From: WTGA01 sp965231865
GTDB lineage: Bacteria; Pseudomonadota; Gammaproteobacteria; Arenicellales; Poriferihabitantaceae
Length of the DNA: 64,000 bases
NCBI GenBank assembly: GCA_965231865.1
Contig: CBDDOJ010000002.1
Span: 1,860,001 to 1,924,000 of the forward strand
Direction of reading: 5' to 3'
Below are positions 16,621-26,518 of the stretch, piece by piece. Under the pieces are notes generated by a model that was not told the DNA's origin, made no database searches, and was given only the letters and a program-made list of their open reading frames with translations. Position 1 is the first letter of the stretch, and every line of letters begins with the position of its first letter. The position numbers and the translations under genes are program-made.

Positions 16621-17730
16621 TCAGTGGCTGGGTTCCTGGCGAAAACCTTCCCGTATTCGGACGATGGTCTCCGGGTCGAAATAGTCCGAAAAACGCTTCC
16701 GGAGCGCCTTCATGAAGGCCGGATTGCGCAGGATCATGGACCAGGTGGCGTCCGCACGGGCTTCGACCTGCCACTTGGCACACCATGTTGTCGTCCGCAG
16801 CCAGATCAGTCGGCGTATTGGCTTGCACCAGGGCCGAATCCGGTTTCCCAGCTCCCGTGGAACGGCATCGAAATAGGCATCGTAGAACATCGATACCTGC
16901 GCATTGGTCAGTACCGTGCGGATGTCCGCATCCCACATGGTAGAGGTGTAGACGCAGGCATGGGCCAGATCGATCGCGGGAGAGCCGTAGACCAGTTTCT
17001 CGAGATCGACGAACATGGCACGGCCAGCCTCGTCCATAATGAAGTTTCCCGGGTGGGTATCGCAGCCGGCAAGGGTGACAGGATGATCAGGAAACTCGGG
17101 CGATGCCGCAAAGGAATGTGCCCAGGCAATATCCTCGTGGAGCAGGCGCAACGCCTCTTCTCCAATGCCTGCACGTTCCAGGTAGGCCGATTGGGCGTCA
17201 ATTACCTCGACGGTCGCCCGGATGGGGTCGTGGTGATGGAGCAACGGGGGAAATCGCTTTTCGTCGGGAAGGGACAGAAGATGGAGGGCGGCCAGTGAAC
17301 GGGCAATTCGGGGTAGATGGTCCGGCAGAACAGGAGTGGCTCCGGTCACTTTCTGCACGATGAGGGCACCCCAGGGAATCCCTTCGCCCGGCGCGATCCG
17401 GCCCAGCAGGCGTGGCGTAACCCCGCTTGGAGCCGCCCGGGAAAAGCAGGCTTCCTGGTAGGCCAGGTTCTGTGCCGGCCCGAAACCATACCCACTCAGG
17501 CGTGGAATGCGAAGAATGGCATCCGTACTGCCAATGTCGACATGGGCATGCGTCAGCCCCTTTCCCCATATCGGTGTCAGCGCATCGGCACGGACGCTGC
17601 CAAATCCTTCCAGGCGAAGCAGTTCGCGGTGCAGCCGCGGCAGGTCGGCACCGCCGACGGTCCACAGCCAGTCGGTAGCATCGCCATCAGCTTGACCGAA
17701 TGGATTTCCAGAAACAAGGTTATCCGCCAT
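16621..17730 (-). CDS. Phosphotransferase of the aminoglycoside phosphotransferase/choline kinase-like fold
   Basis: A 369-residue kinase-like protein; the substrate is unknown. The catalytic loop reads LAGCDTHPGNFIMDE, with the usual HGD replaced by GCD, but the Asp and the Asn of the family (D-x-H-P-G-N) are kept. The metal-binding DxE follows as MFVDLEKLVYGSPAIDLAHA. It lies 142 bp downstream of dctM on the same strand, so it may be co-transcribed with the TRAP genes and act on the imported compound. That link is inference from position only. Confidence 0.8.
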   Translation of the reverse strand: MADNLVSGNPFGQADGDATDWLWTVGGADLPRLHRELLRLEGFGSVRADALTPIWGKGLTHAHVDIGSTDAILRIPRLSGYGFGPAQNLAYQEACFSRAAPSGVTPRLLGRIAPGEGIPWGALIVQKVTGATPVLPDHLPRIARSLAALHLLSLPDEKRFPPLLHHHDPIRATVEVIDAQSAYLERAGIGEEALRLLHEDIAWAHSFAASPEFPDHPVTLAGCDTHPGNFIMDEAGRAMFVDLEKLVYGSPAIDLAHACVYTSTMWDADIRTVLTNAQVSMFYDAYFDAVPRELGNRIRPWCKPIRRLIWLRTTTWCAKWQVEARADATWSMILRNPAFMKALRKRFSDYFDPETIVRIREGFRQEPSH

Positions 17731-17871
17731 TTTTATCCTCTGTTCAGAAGTTTAGGATGGATTGTACACTGAAAATTTACCAGAAAACGGATTGGAACGT
17801 CTCCCACTCCAGATTGGAGCCCGCCACCTCGCTATCCGGCCGGCCCGAAATACCGGTGCTTTCCCGGCATC

Positions 17872-19194
17872 CTAGAATCCAAACAGCATTTCCGGCAGCC
17901 AGGTCGCGGTCCGCGGAAAACAGGCGACCATGGCGAGCGTCAACAGCTGGGCACCAATATACGGCGTGACCCCCCGGTACATGTCCCGGTACGTGATTTC
18001 CCTCGGTGCGATGGACCGGAGATAGAAGATGGATGGCGCCATGGGAGGGGTCAGGTAGGAAGTCTGGAGAATGATGCACACCATGACCCCGAACCACAGC
18101 GGATTGATTCCTGCGCTTTGAATGATCGGGTCCGCAATGGGTAGGACAATGATGAGGACCGAAATCCAGTCCAGCACGAAACCCAGCAAAAAAACGATGA
18201 GTAGAAAAGCGAAAATAATGGCAGTTCGACTGAACTCGTGATCATGAATGATCCCGGAAACCAGATCGTCGCCGCCATGCACAATAAAGATGCTTGCGAA
18301 CAGAACCCCTCCGAAGACAATCAGCATGATCATCGAGGTTACCTTGATGGTTTGCCGGAGCGTCTGGAGCAGGACGGTCAACGAGAACCGTCGGTAGGCG
18401 ATGCTCAACAGTACCGAACCCAGAGCACCCACTGCGGCAGCCTCGGTAGGAGTCGCGATGCCGGCGAAGATACTGCCGAGAACCGCGAAGACAAGCAGGG
18501 CAGCCGGCAACAGGGAGGTCAGTGCCAGCGAGCATTTTTCACCCAGGGTGTGGCCAACCCCGGCGGCAATGAAGCCGGGGCCTGCATCCGGCTGCACGGC
18601 ACACCGGATCAGGATATAGAGCAGGAACAAAAAGAACATCACGGCTGCGGGGATCATGATGCCGGCAAACATGTCCCCCACCGAGGTTTCTGTCATCGAT
18701 GCATACAGGATGATGACGATGGAGGGAGGGATGGTGGTTCCGAGGGAGCCGCCGGCGCACACCGTTCCGGCGGCAAAGTCCCTTCGATACCCGGCATCGA
18801 GCATTGCCGGTATGGCCATGATTCCGACAACGATCTCCACGGCACCGACCACCCCTGACGATGCCGCGAAAATCCCGCACAGCGTGATCGTGGTAATGGC
18901 CAGCCCGCCACGGAAGGGACCGAACCAGATTTTAACCGCCTCGAACAGCCGGGCCGCAATTCCAGCCCGCTCCAGCATGGCTCCCATAAAAATGAACAGG
19001 GGAATGGCCACCAGGATGAAGTTGGACTGAACATTGAACAGACGGCTGTGAAACTGTGTCGGAAGCGTCATGCCGAAGGCCATGACACCGAACACGAAAG
19101 CGGTTGCGATGAGGCTGAACGCCACCGGAATGCCTGCAAACACCAGGACAAGCAGAAACGGGAACATGTAGGCGGCCAGGGAAAGTTCAGCCAT
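17872..19194 (-). CDS. dctM: TRAP transporter large permease (DctM)
   Basis: The large integral-membrane subunit of a tripartite, sodium-driven organic-acid transporter. The 440 residues are almost wholly hydrophobic helices. Family stretches include GIPVAFSLIATAFVFG, SNFILVAIPLFIFMGAML, GGSLGTTIPPSIVIILYA and ATPTEAAAVGALGSVLLSI. I chose ATG at 19194 (MAELSLAAYMFPF), which overlaps the dctQ stop by 8 nt; a longer frame reaching into dctQ is not supported. The substrate cannot be read from sequence. Confidence 0.93.
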   Translation of the reverse strand: MAELSLAAYMFPFLLVLVFAGIPVAFSLIATAFVFGVMAFGMTLPTQFHSRLFNVQSNFILVAIPLFIFMGAMLERAGIAARLFEAVKIWFGPFRGGLAITTITLCGIFAASSGVVGAVEIVVGIMAIPAMLDAGYRRDFAAGTVCAGGSLGTTIPPSIVIILYASMTETSVGDMFAGIMIPAAVMFFLFLLYILIRCAVQPDAGPGFIAAGVGHTLGEKCSLALTSLLPAALLVFAVLGSIFAGIATPTEAAAVGALGSVLLSIAYRRFSLTVLLQTLRQTIKVTSMIMLIVFGGVLFASIFIVHGGDDLVSGIIHDHEFSRTAIIFAFLLIVFLLGFVLDWISVLIIVLPIADPIIQSAGINPLWFGVMVCIILQTSYLTPPMAPSIFYLRSIAPREITYRDMYRGVTPYIGAQLLTLAMVACFPRTATWLPEMLFGF

Positions 19195-19729
19195 GCCCGG
19201 TGTTCTCATCCAGGACCCGGAGCGGGGAGGGGCCCAGGCCCAGGAGGCTGCGCACATGCCGGATGCACTCCGCAAGCATTTGCAGGAGCAGCCCAGAAAA
19301 TCCGATCAGGATACCGAGGAACAATGGCCACAGAAGGGGTTTCCATGAACTGGCGGGGTCGAGTTCATCATTCAGATAGGCTTCCAGGAATTCGTTCCAT
19401 GCCCCGATCAGCACAAAACATATTGCCGGAAACAGCAGGAAGAGGTAGACGATGACGTTGATCCAGTCCTGGGCGGCGGGAGAAAGCCGGCTGGAAAGGT
19501 AGTCGATCCGGACATGGCTGTTGTGGCGCAGGGTGTATCCGGCGGCCAACAGGAAACCGAGGCCGTTCAGCATGTAGGCGACATCATAGGCCCACAGGGT
19601 GGGGTCGGAAAACAGCCGCCGTGCGACGACCTCGTAAATCATGTCGGCAATCAGGATGACGAGCATTGCCATTGCGAACCCGGCCAGCAGCCTGGAAATG
19701 CTGTCAATCAGGGACAGGAAACGGGGCAT
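19187..19729 (-). CDS. dctQ: TRAP transporter small permease (DctQ)
   Basis: A 180-residue membrane protein with four hydrophobic helices (for example LLAGFAMAMLVILIADMIYE and VIVYLFLLFPAICFVLI). It has the DctQ pattern EVVARRLFSDPTLWAYDVAYM followed by HVRIDYLSSRLSP. It forms the membrane complex with DctM, whose start overlaps its stop. dctP lies 97 bp upstream, giving the order dctP-dctQ-dctM. Confidence 0.92.
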   Translation of the reverse strand: MPRFLSLIDSISRLLAGFAMAMLVILIADMIYEVVARRLFSDPTLWAYDVAYMLNGLGFLLAAGYTLRHNSHVRIDYLSSRLSPAAQDWINVIVYLFLLFPAICFVLIGAWNEFLEAYLNDELDPASSWKPLLWPLFLGILIGFSGLLLQMLAECIRHVRSLLGLGPSPLRVLDENTGHG

Positions 19730-19826
19730 CAGGGAAGGGGTGGGCCGGGAAAGAGGCCATAACAGGGTCCGCCTTTCCCGGGCGCAGGGTGAATTTTGAT
19801 CTGTGGCCGGTCCGGTTCATCGATAT

Positions 19827-20888
19827 TCAGTTGTGCCGGTATGTCCCGAATTTCTTCCAGCGGTCGTAAAAACCCCAGTAGGATTCGGAAACCCGACTCA
19901 TCCAGGGGTTTCCACTGGCCAGTTGTTCCTCCGCCTTTTCCATGGACCAGGCACGCCCCAGCTCCTCAATTTTTTCCTGGGCGTCGGCATCCAGCACGGT
20001 CCATTCGTTCTCGCCGGCCTGCATGGCTTCAACCGCTGCAAGATCCGCGATTCCAAGTTCCAGGGCCGACTGCAGGCCCGCATACGCCCCCGCCGCAGTG
20101 ATCTGCTTCTGCAGTATTTCAGGCAGGGATTCCCAGTCCTCCAGCCTGAATACGGCCTCGTTCATGTGGGCGGGAGAGTGGATTCCCGGAACGACGATAT
20201 ACCTGGCGATCTTGTGCAGGCCGAGCTTGATATTGGTTGCGGGGGTAACAAATTCGGTGCCGTCAATCAGGCCCTGTTCCAATGCCATGTAGATGTCCTT
20301 CGGTGAAATGACGGTGGCCGAGGCACCGAGGTCCGCCAGGATATCCGCCCAAGCACCGGCGGTGCGGATTTTCATCCCCTTAAGGTCCGACAATGTTTCC
20401 ACCTTTCGGTGTGCATGCAGGAAGATCTCCGTGGACCCCATGCCGGTCACGACGGAATGGAGTCCCTGGGTCCTGCGGAAATCCGCCAGCAGTGTGCCTC
20501 CTTCACCGGCGAGGAGCCAGTGCATGAACTCTTCCATGGGCATTCCCCCGGCCATGCCTGCAAAAATGCCGTTGGCGGGGTCCGCATTGACCGCGAATCC
20601 GGGATAACAGAAGCAGATGTCAGCGTTGCCCTTGCGTACCGCATCCCATCCATCGAATGGTCCCGAAAGAACGCCCACACTGAAGCCCTTTATCTTGACC
20701 CTGTCATTCGTGAACAGATGAACGGCATCGATGAATCGCTGCATATAGTTGTTCCAGGTACCGGATTCCTTGGATACATACGAGGTCATTGTCCAGTTGT
20801 ATTCCTGGGCGGTCGCGGGCCCGGTGAAAAGTCCGGTGGTCAGCAAAAATGCGATGACAATGGAGCCTGCATTTCGGGAAAATGGCAT
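19827..20888 (-). CDS. dctP: TRAP transporter periplasmic substrate-binding protein (DctP family)
   Basis: The extracytoplasmic receptor that captures the ligand. With the start at ATG 20888 the protein opens with a signal peptide (MPFSRNAGSIVIAFLLTTGL, then FTGPATA-QE as cleavage site); an upstream ATG at 20906 would add six residues. DctP features include LSDLKGMKIRTAGAW, with the ligand carboxylate-binding arginine region, and the later ALEQGLIDGTEFV. Mature size is normal. It is first in a three-gene TRAP operon on the minus strand. Confidence 0.92.
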   Translation of the reverse strand: MPFSRNAGSIVIAFLLTTGLFTGPATAQEYNWTMTSYVSKESGTWNNYMQRFIDAVHLFTNDRVKIKGFSVGVLSGPFDGWDAVRKGNADICFCYPGFAVNADPANGIFAGMAGGMPMEEFMHWLLAGEGGTLLADFRRTQGLHSVVTGMGSTEIFLHAHRKVETLSDLKGMKIRTAGAWADILADLGASATVISPKDIYMALEQGLIDGTEFVTPATNIKLGLHKIARYIVVPGIHSPAHMNEAVFRLEDWESLPEILQKQITAAGAYAGLQSALELGIADLAAVEAMQAGENEWTVLDADAQEKIEELGRAWSMEKAEEQLASGNPWMSRVSESYWGFYDRWKKFGTYRHN

Positions 20889-21003
20889 TGGTTTTCTTTC
20901 CTCCAAATAGAATTAAAAGACAACTCAGCAGGGTCGTTGCGTCCACCCATGGGGATGCCGCACGCCTGCCTTGCCGTCATCACGGATGACCGCAAGGCGG
21001 GCG

Positions 21004-21669
21004 TTACAGTTCAGCATTCGGGTCAACATTCGGGTCTTCCTTAAACTCGGAGGGCCATACTCCCAGAATCACGCCGAATTCCGGGTGATCGAGGTAGTGC
21101 TTTTCCCTGAACTTCAGATTTCGCCTCTCCGAGATAAAATACTGCGGGGGCAGGGGGTCTTTTTCCATGATCTCGAGACCGGGCGCCCCGGGTTCTGGCT
21201 GCAATTCCGGCTGGCTGTTTTCGACAAGCGGGACGAAAGCGGAAGGCGTCATCTGGACATCCACATCGGCATGAATTCCGGAGGTCTTGTAAATGCGGAT
21301 GTAGGCGTGGACCAACGGGTTTTCCGGAATGCCAAGTGAAATAAGCGGCGAGTACTGGTATATGTTCCCCGGCTGGGTCCACCGGACTGCCTGAAGGATC
21401 GGGTAGCCCGCAAGCTTCAGATTCTGGGCCACCGGGTCCAGATGAACCAGGTCCGGTTCGGTTTCATATTCCACGGCATCGGATGCCAGGCTTTCTATTC
21501 TGGAAAGATGGCGCTCCATGCCCCGTTCCGACATGCCGGGAGGTTCCTGTTCCAGGGGTTGCGTATCCGGACTGACGCGCTCGAAAATCAAGACTTCCAC
21601 ATCATAATCGAGTGCCGTGGCGACGCCGGTTCCCAGAAAAAACAACAGGGAAGCAATCAGAAAATTCAC
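21004..21669 (-). CDS. CsiV-family periplasmic protein
   Basis: A 221-residue exported protein: an N-terminal signal peptide (MNFLIASLLFFLGTGVATA) is followed by LDYDVEVLIFERV, the conserved start of CsiV proteins, and later YISERRNLKFREKHYLDHPEFG-like family features. CsiV (peptidoglycan-binding) was described in Shewanella, where it is needed with a lipoprotein for penicillin-binding protein 1a function. It lies 33 bp after mfd in the same direction; this neighbourhood is common in Pseudomonas relatives. Confidence 0.75.
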   Translation of the reverse strand: MNFLIASLLFFLGTGVATALDYDVEVLIFERVSPDTQPLEQEPPGMSERGMERHLSRIESLASDAVEYETEPDLVHLDPVAQNLKLAGYPILQAVRWTQPGNIYQYSPLISLGIPENPLVHAYIRIYKTSGIHADVDVQMTPSAFVPLVENSQPELQPEPGAPGLEIMEKDPLPPQYFISERRNLKFREKHYLDHPEFGVILGVWPSEFKEDPNVDPNAEL

Positions 21670-21702
21670 ATGGAGGACTCTTGTTATGGTTGAAATATCT
21701 GC

Positions 21703-24700
21703 CTATTGTAACAAGGTTCCCGGGTGATCATCCGGCAGGGATGGAAAATTTCCTGGAAAATGGTCGGGCCGGGAATGGAGCAATGTGTCCATGAGAGCAT
21801 GGATTTCCTCAATCCGTGCGACCGGATCTTCGAGGTCATCGGTAATGTGAAAGACATGGGACGCCGACAACCGGTATTTCTGTGGTGCACCCTGAATCAT
21901 GGAAAAGATGACCCCGGGGTCGATGGCCGGTTTTTCGTGAAACTCAATCCGGCCTCCACGGGGGCCGATATCGAGCTTGTGAATCCCGACCTGATCGGCT
22001 TTCCGTTGCAGGGCGGCCAGTTGGAACAGATTTCTTCCCGCTTCCGGCAGGAGCCCAAAGCGGTCAATGACTTCAATCTGAAGTTCCCGGAGATCTTCCA
22101 GGGTGGGGGAACTGGAAATCCGTTTGTACAGGGTCAGCCGAATCTGTGGGTTGGGCAAGTAGTCCTCGGGGAACAGGGCAGGGAGGTGCAAATCAACAGT
22201 CGTCTCTTTCTCAAGGTCGAACGCCTGCTCCACCTGGGGGGAATGGTCCTGCTTGATGTCCTTGACTGCAAGTGCGAGATATTCGCTGTAGAGGAAAAAT
22301 CCGACATCATCAATCAGCCCGCTCTGTGTCTCACCCAGCAATTCCCCGGCTCCCCGAATCTCCAGGTCATGGGATGCCAGGGCAAAGCCCGCACCCAGGT
22401 CCCGCATGGATTCAATGGCATCCAGCCTCTTTTGGGCATTGGAAGTGATGGTGTTCCTGTCCGGGATGAGGAGATAGGCAAAGGCCTGGTGATGGGAACG
22501 TCCGACCCGCCCCCGTATCTGGTGCAATTGTGCCAGTCCGAACCGGTCTGCCCGATTGATGATGATGGTGTTTGCTGAGGGGATATCAATCCCGCTTTCG
22601 ATGATTGTGGTACACAACAGCAAATTAAACCGTTGGTGATAAAAATCACGCATGACGCGTTCCAGCCGGATTTCGCTCATTTTCCCATGACCGATATTGA
22701 TTTGTGCTTCGGGAACCAGTTCGGCGAGGTCCCTGGCCATCCGTTCAATGGACCGGACATCGTTGTGCAGGAAAAACACCTGGCCGCCGCGCCTGATTTC
22801 CCGCAGACAGGCTTCCCGGATCAGGCCGGTATCCCACTCCCGGACAAATGTCTTGATGGACAGGCGGTTGACTGGCGGGCTGCCTATAATCGATATGGAA
22901 CGCAGTCCGGCCAGGGAAATGTTCAGTGTCCTTGGGATGGGGGTCGCCGTCAGGGTCAGTATATCCACCTGGCTTCGGATACGTTTCATCTTTTCCTTTT
23001 GCCGGACACCAAAACGATGTTCTTCATCAATAATCAGCAGGCCCAGGTCCCGGAAGGCAATGTCCCGTTGCAGCAGCCGGTGTGTGCCGATGACAATGTC
23101 CAGAGTACCCCCCTCCAGTTGTGCCAGGGTCTCCCGGATCTGCCTGGGAGTATTGAACCTCGAAAGCATGGCGATGGTGACCGGCCAATCGGCAAACCGG
23201 TCAGTGAATGTTTGATAGTGCTGCTGGGCGAGCAGGGTGGTGGGGGTCAGTATCCCCACCTGCTTGCCACTCATGGCGACGATAAAAGCGGCTCTTAACG
23301 CCACTTCGGTTTTTCCGAATCCCACATCCCCGCAGATCAGCCGGTCCATGGGTTCGGCGGAATACAGGTCCCCAAGCATCTCTTCAATGGCCTGTTGCTG
23401 ATCGGGGGTTTCTTCAAAGGAGAACTGGCTGCAGAAACGGTCAAACGCTTCCTGGTCCAGATCAAAGGGATGCCCCTTGCGGGCATTGCGCAGGGCTTCC
23501 ACTTCCAGCAGTTCAGTGGCCACATCGTAGGCTTTGTCCCTGGCCCGTTTTTTTGATTTTTCCCATTGATCGCCGCCGAGCCGGTGCAGGGGCGCCTGGT
23601 CCGGAGAGCCTCCGACAAATCGACTGATCCGGTCCAGGGACAGGACCGGAATAAACAGCTTGTCGTGGTCCAGGTATTCAATGGCGAGGAATTCTGATTT
23701 TTCACCGCTGATGGTCAACACCTGAAGTCCGATAAATCTTCCCACACCGTGCTCGATGTGGACGACCGGGTCGCCGATATTCAACTCGGCCAGGGACTTG
23801 ATAATGGCATCCGGGTTTCTTGACTGGGCACTGCGCTGTCTTTTCTGGTACACCCGGTCTCCGTACAACTGGGATTCACAGATCATTTCGATGCCCGCAT
23901 CCGGCAATACCAGGCCACGTTCCAGCGGTGCAACGGTTAACCCGAGGGCGGTGTCTGAATCCGGAAATTCATGAAAATCCGGGACTGGAGAACCCGGCAG
24001 CCCGTTGTGCATCAGTACCCCATCCAGCGCTTCCCGCCTCCCGGGACTTCCGGCGATCATCAGAACCCGGTTGCCGGTTTCCTTCAGGTGGGTGATGAGA
24101 GACTGATAAGGGGCCTCTTTCCTGGGGTTGACCGGGTAGTACGGACTGGGTTGCACGGCAGCCTGCCAGGCGGCCTGGACCGGGTGGTCACCAAGTGTCC
24201 GAATGCGGGAATACCCCTGGATGGCTTCGTGCACCTCATCCGGGTGCAGGTACAGTTCTTCAGGATCAAGGATTTTTCGGGTTGCGTCGGCACGGGCACT
24301 CGTGTGCCGGTCCCTGATTTCCGCCCACTGGGTCAGCAGGAAATCGGACTGTTCGGCTGTCTGGACAAAAATGGTTTTCTCGTGGAGGTAGTCGAAAATC
24401 GTGGAGGTTGAATCAAAAAACAGGGGAAAGAAGAACTCCGAACCAGGCGGGACAATGCCCATGGAGATTTCCCGATACATGCGTTGCTGGCTGGGGTCCC
24501 CTTCAAACCTTTTGCGAAAGGATGACCGGAATTGCTGGACCCCTTCTTCGGTCACCGGGAATTCTCTGGCAGGCAACAGTTCGATGGCGTTTATTTTTTC
24601 ACGGGAACGCTGGGTTTCCGGGTCAAAGAGCCGGATGGATTCAATATCCTGGTCGAACAGATCCAGCCGGAACGGGATATCCGAACCCATGGGAAAAATA

Positions 24701-25218
24701 TCAATCAGTCCTCCGCGCACCGCGAATTCACCGGGAGACATGACCTGGGTGACCGAAACATAGTTGGACTGGACCAGGCGTGACTGCAGCCTTTGGAGGT
24801 CAACTTTCTGGTTCCGGTGCAGTGAAAACGTATGACTGAGGATGTAGTCGGTGGGAGGGAGCCGCTGCATCAGGTCCGCACAATGGATGAGCACGACTGC
24901 GGATTGCATATCCGGCAACCGGCTGAGCAAACGAAGCCGTTTCGATATGATATCCTGATAGGGAGAAAAATTATCGTAGGGAAGACATTCCCAGCCCGGG
25001 AAGTGGTGTACCATTTCGGAGCCCGAGGGTCCGAGGAAATAGCGAATTTCGGTTTCCAGCATCTCAAGCCGATGCTGGTCTTCGAGTGCAACCAGCAATA
25101 CCCGGTTGGAGGTGCGGGCGGCTTCAGCGATGGCGAGCCCCATGGCCGCGCCATGCAGTCCTGACCAGGAAACCTGGTGTCCCTCTGGGGGAAGAAGGGG
25201 ATTGAGCAGGGATTTCAA
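21703..25218 (-). CDS. mfd: Transcription-repair coupling factor
   Basis: Mfd removes RNA polymerase stalled at lesions and recruits UvrA. At 1171 residues it has full length. Order: UvrB-like N-terminal module (HFPGWECLPYDNFSPYQDI), RNA polymerase interaction domain (GDPVVHIEHGVGRFIGLQ), then a superfamily 2 translocase with Walker A GDVGFGKTEVALRAAF, the DEEH box IIDEEHRFGVRQ, TATPIPRTLNISLAG and the RIGRV-type motif HQIRGRVGRSHHQAFAYLL, followed by the C-terminal regulatory domain. The start used is TTG at 25218. Confidence 0.97.
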   Translation of the reverse strand: MKSLLNPLLPPEGHQVSWSGLHGAAMGLAIAEAARTSNRVLLVALEDQHRLEMLETEIRYFLGPSGSEMVHHFPGWECLPYDNFSPYQDIISKRLRLLSRLPDMQSAVVLIHCADLMQRLPPTDYILSHTFSLHRNQKVDLQRLQSRLVQSNYVSVTQVMSPGEFAVRGGLIDIFPMGSDIPFRLDLFDQDIESIRLFDPETQRSREKINAIELLPAREFPVTEEGVQQFRSSFRKRFEGDPSQQRMYREISMGIVPPGSEFFFPLFFDSTSTIFDYLHEKTIFVQTAEQSDFLLTQWAEIRDRHTSARADATRKILDPEELYLHPDEVHEAIQGYSRIRTLGDHPVQAAWQAAVQPSPYYPVNPRKEAPYQSLITHLKETGNRVLMIAGSPGRREALDGVLMHNGLPGSPVPDFHEFPDSDTALGLTVAPLERGLVLPDAGIEMICESQLYGDRVYQKRQRSAQSRNPDAIIKSLAELNIGDPVVHIEHGVGRFIGLQVLTISGEKSEFLAIEYLDHDKLFIPVLSLDRISRFVGGSPDQAPLHRLGGDQWEKSKKRARDKAYDVATELLEVEALRNARKGHPFDLDQEAFDRFCSQFSFEETPDQQQAIEEMLGDLYSAEPMDRLICGDVGFGKTEVALRAAFIVAMSGKQVGILTPTTLLAQQHYQTFTDRFADWPVTIAMLSRFNTPRQIRETLAQLEGGTLDIVIGTHRLLQRDIAFRDLGLLIIDEEHRFGVRQKEKMKRIRSQVDILTLTATPIPRTLNISLAGLRSISIIGSPPVNRLSIKTFVREWDTGLIREACLREIRRGGQVFFLHNDVRSIERMARDLAELVPEAQINIGHGKMSEIRLERVMRDFYHQRFNLLLCTTIIESGIDIPSANTIIINRADRFGLAQLHQIRGRVGRSHHQAFAYLLIPDRNTITSNAQKRLDAIESMRDLGAGFALASHDLEIRGAGELLGETQSGLIDDVGFFLYSEYLALAVKDIKQDHSPQVEQAFDLEKETTVDLHLPALFPEDYLPNPQIRLTLYKRISSSPTLEDLRELQIEVIDRFGLLPEAGRNLFQLAALQRKADQVGIHKLDIGPRGGRIEFHEKPAIDPGVIFSMIQGAPQKYRLSASHVFHITDDLEDPVARIEEIHALMDTLLHSRPDHFPGNFPSLPDDHPGTLLQ

Positions 25219-25299
25219 CTTGGTAATGCCGGGAGAGCGGGCTGGATTTACGGGTTGCGGATTGTACCTGTGTTATCGCGGTTGGGCATAGAGGTAGTG

Positions 25300-26016
25300 A
25301 TGAAAAAAGCGGATCAGGAGAAAGTCTGGGCAGTGGTTCCGGCCGGGGGCATTGGGGCCAGGATGCGATTGAAGATTCCCAAGCAGTACATCCAGATCGA
25401 AGACCGGCCCATACTGCACTATACGCTGCATCGGATTTGCGAATGTCGCCGGGTGGATGGCGTGGTGGCGGGGATTCGCAAAGAAGACGTCCGGTGGCGG
25501 AAAAACCCGTTCAGCCATAATAAATTCCGGAGCACATTCGAGGCAGGAACCCAGCGGGTTCATACCGTCTTCAATGGCCTGAACTGTTTGCGGGAGCGGT
25601 TGGGAGCCCGGGATTCCGATTGGGTGCTGGTCCATGATGCGGTTCGGCCCTGCCTGCGGCAAAGTGATCTCCTGGCGTTGATCGAGTGCGCGAAAACCAA
25701 CCGGACGGGTGCGGTGCTCGGCACACCACTGGTGGATACCCTGAAATCGGTGGGGGACCATAACCGGGTCCAGCGGACAATCGACCGGACGGGTCTGTGG
25801 CTTGCGCTGACTCCACAGGTATTTCGTCTGGGGGACCTTTTCAGGGGGATTGAACTGGCATTGGATTCCGGGAACTTCGTCACCGACGAATCCATGGCGA
25901 TGGAGCATTGCGGCATCTTTCCCGAAATCATTGAAGGCCATCCATCCAATATCAAGCTCACCGTTCCGGGTGATTTGCCGGCCGTGGAACTGTTTTTGCT
26001 GGGGTCCGGATCATGA
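25300..26016 (+). CDS. ispD: 2-C-methyl-D-erythritol 4-phosphate cytidylyltransferase
   Basis: IspD makes CDP-methylerythritol in the MEP isoprenoid pathway. The nucleotide-binding start VWAVVPAGGIGARM and KIPKQYIQIEDRPILHYTL are clear, as are VHDAVRPCL and the end region TDESMAMEHCG...NIKLTVPGDL. From ATG 25300 the protein has 238 residues, as in the family. A frame reaching back to 25177 has no family sequence there. ispF overlaps by 4 nt (ATGA). The usual upstream ftsB is not present. Confidence 0.95.
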   Translation: MKKADQEKVWAVVPAGGIGARMRLKIPKQYIQIEDRPILHYTLHRICECRRVDGVVAGIRKEDVRWRKNPFSHNKFRSTFEAGTQRVHTVFNGLNCLRERLGARDSDWVLVHDAVRPCLRQSDLLALIECAKTNRTGAVLGTPLVDTLKSVGDHNRVQRTIDRTGLWLALTPQVFRLGDLFRGIELALDSGNFVTDESMAMEHCGIFPEIIEGHPSNIKLTVPGDLPAVELFLLGSGS

Positions 26017-26498
26017 GGATCGGGAATGGATATGATGTGCATTCCCTGGTGGAAGGCCGGCGCCTGGTCCTTGGTGGAGTCACCATTGAATGGCATCACG
26101 GCCTGGCAGGACATTCGGATGCCGATGTGCTGCTCCATTCGATCTGTGATGCGTGCCTGGGGGCTGCTGCGCTGGGGGACATCGGATCGCATTTTCCCGC
26201 AGACAGTCCGCAATTCAAGGACATGGACAGCCGGGTCCTTTTGCGAGAGGTGGCTCTTTTGGTGGAGTCAGCAGGCTGGGCCGTTGTCAACCTGGATTCC
26301 ATCATCATCGCAGAACGGCCAAAAATGGCCCCGTACATCCCCCGGATGCGAGAAAACATCGCCTCGGACCTGAAGCTTCCCGTGGAGTGTGTCAGTGTCA
26401 AGGCCACCACCACCGAACACCTGGGTTTTACCGGTCGTGAAGAGGGAATCGCTGCCCAGTCGGTGGTATTGGTGAACGCAATCTCCCGTTCCCGATAA
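26013..26498 (+). CDS. ispF: 2-C-methyl-D-erythritol 2,4-cyclodiphosphate synthase
   Basis: IspF closes the cyclodiphosphate in the MEP pathway, two steps after IspD. Motifs: RIGNGYDVHSL (metal-binding Asp and His), GHSDADVLLHSICDACLGAAALGDIG, and the C-terminal VSVKATTTEHLGFTGREEGIAAQ. Length 161 is normal. The start overlaps the end of ispD, so both are translated from one message. Confidence 0.97.
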   Translation: MRIGNGYDVHSLVEGRRLVLGGVTIEWHHGLAGHSDADVLLHSICDACLGAAALGDIGSHFPADSPQFKDMDSRVLLREVALLVESAGWAVVNLDSIIIAERPKMAPYIPRMRENIASDLKLPVECVSVKATTTEHLGFTGREEGIAAQSVVLVNAISRSR

Positions 26499-26518
26499 CC
26501 GCCCGGTTCCCCGGGCGG
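26499..26518 (+). terminator. GC-rich hairpin directly after ispF
   Basis: A perfect 8-bp stem CCGCCCGG / CCGGGCGG around a TTCC loop starts at the base after the ispF stop. No U-tract follows, so it may slow decay or help termination rather than act as a standard intrinsic terminator. Confidence 0.4.

Noticed and set aside
16603..17298. 231-codon plus-strand frame
   Set aside because: Antisense to the APH-like gene, which keeps catalytic motifs.
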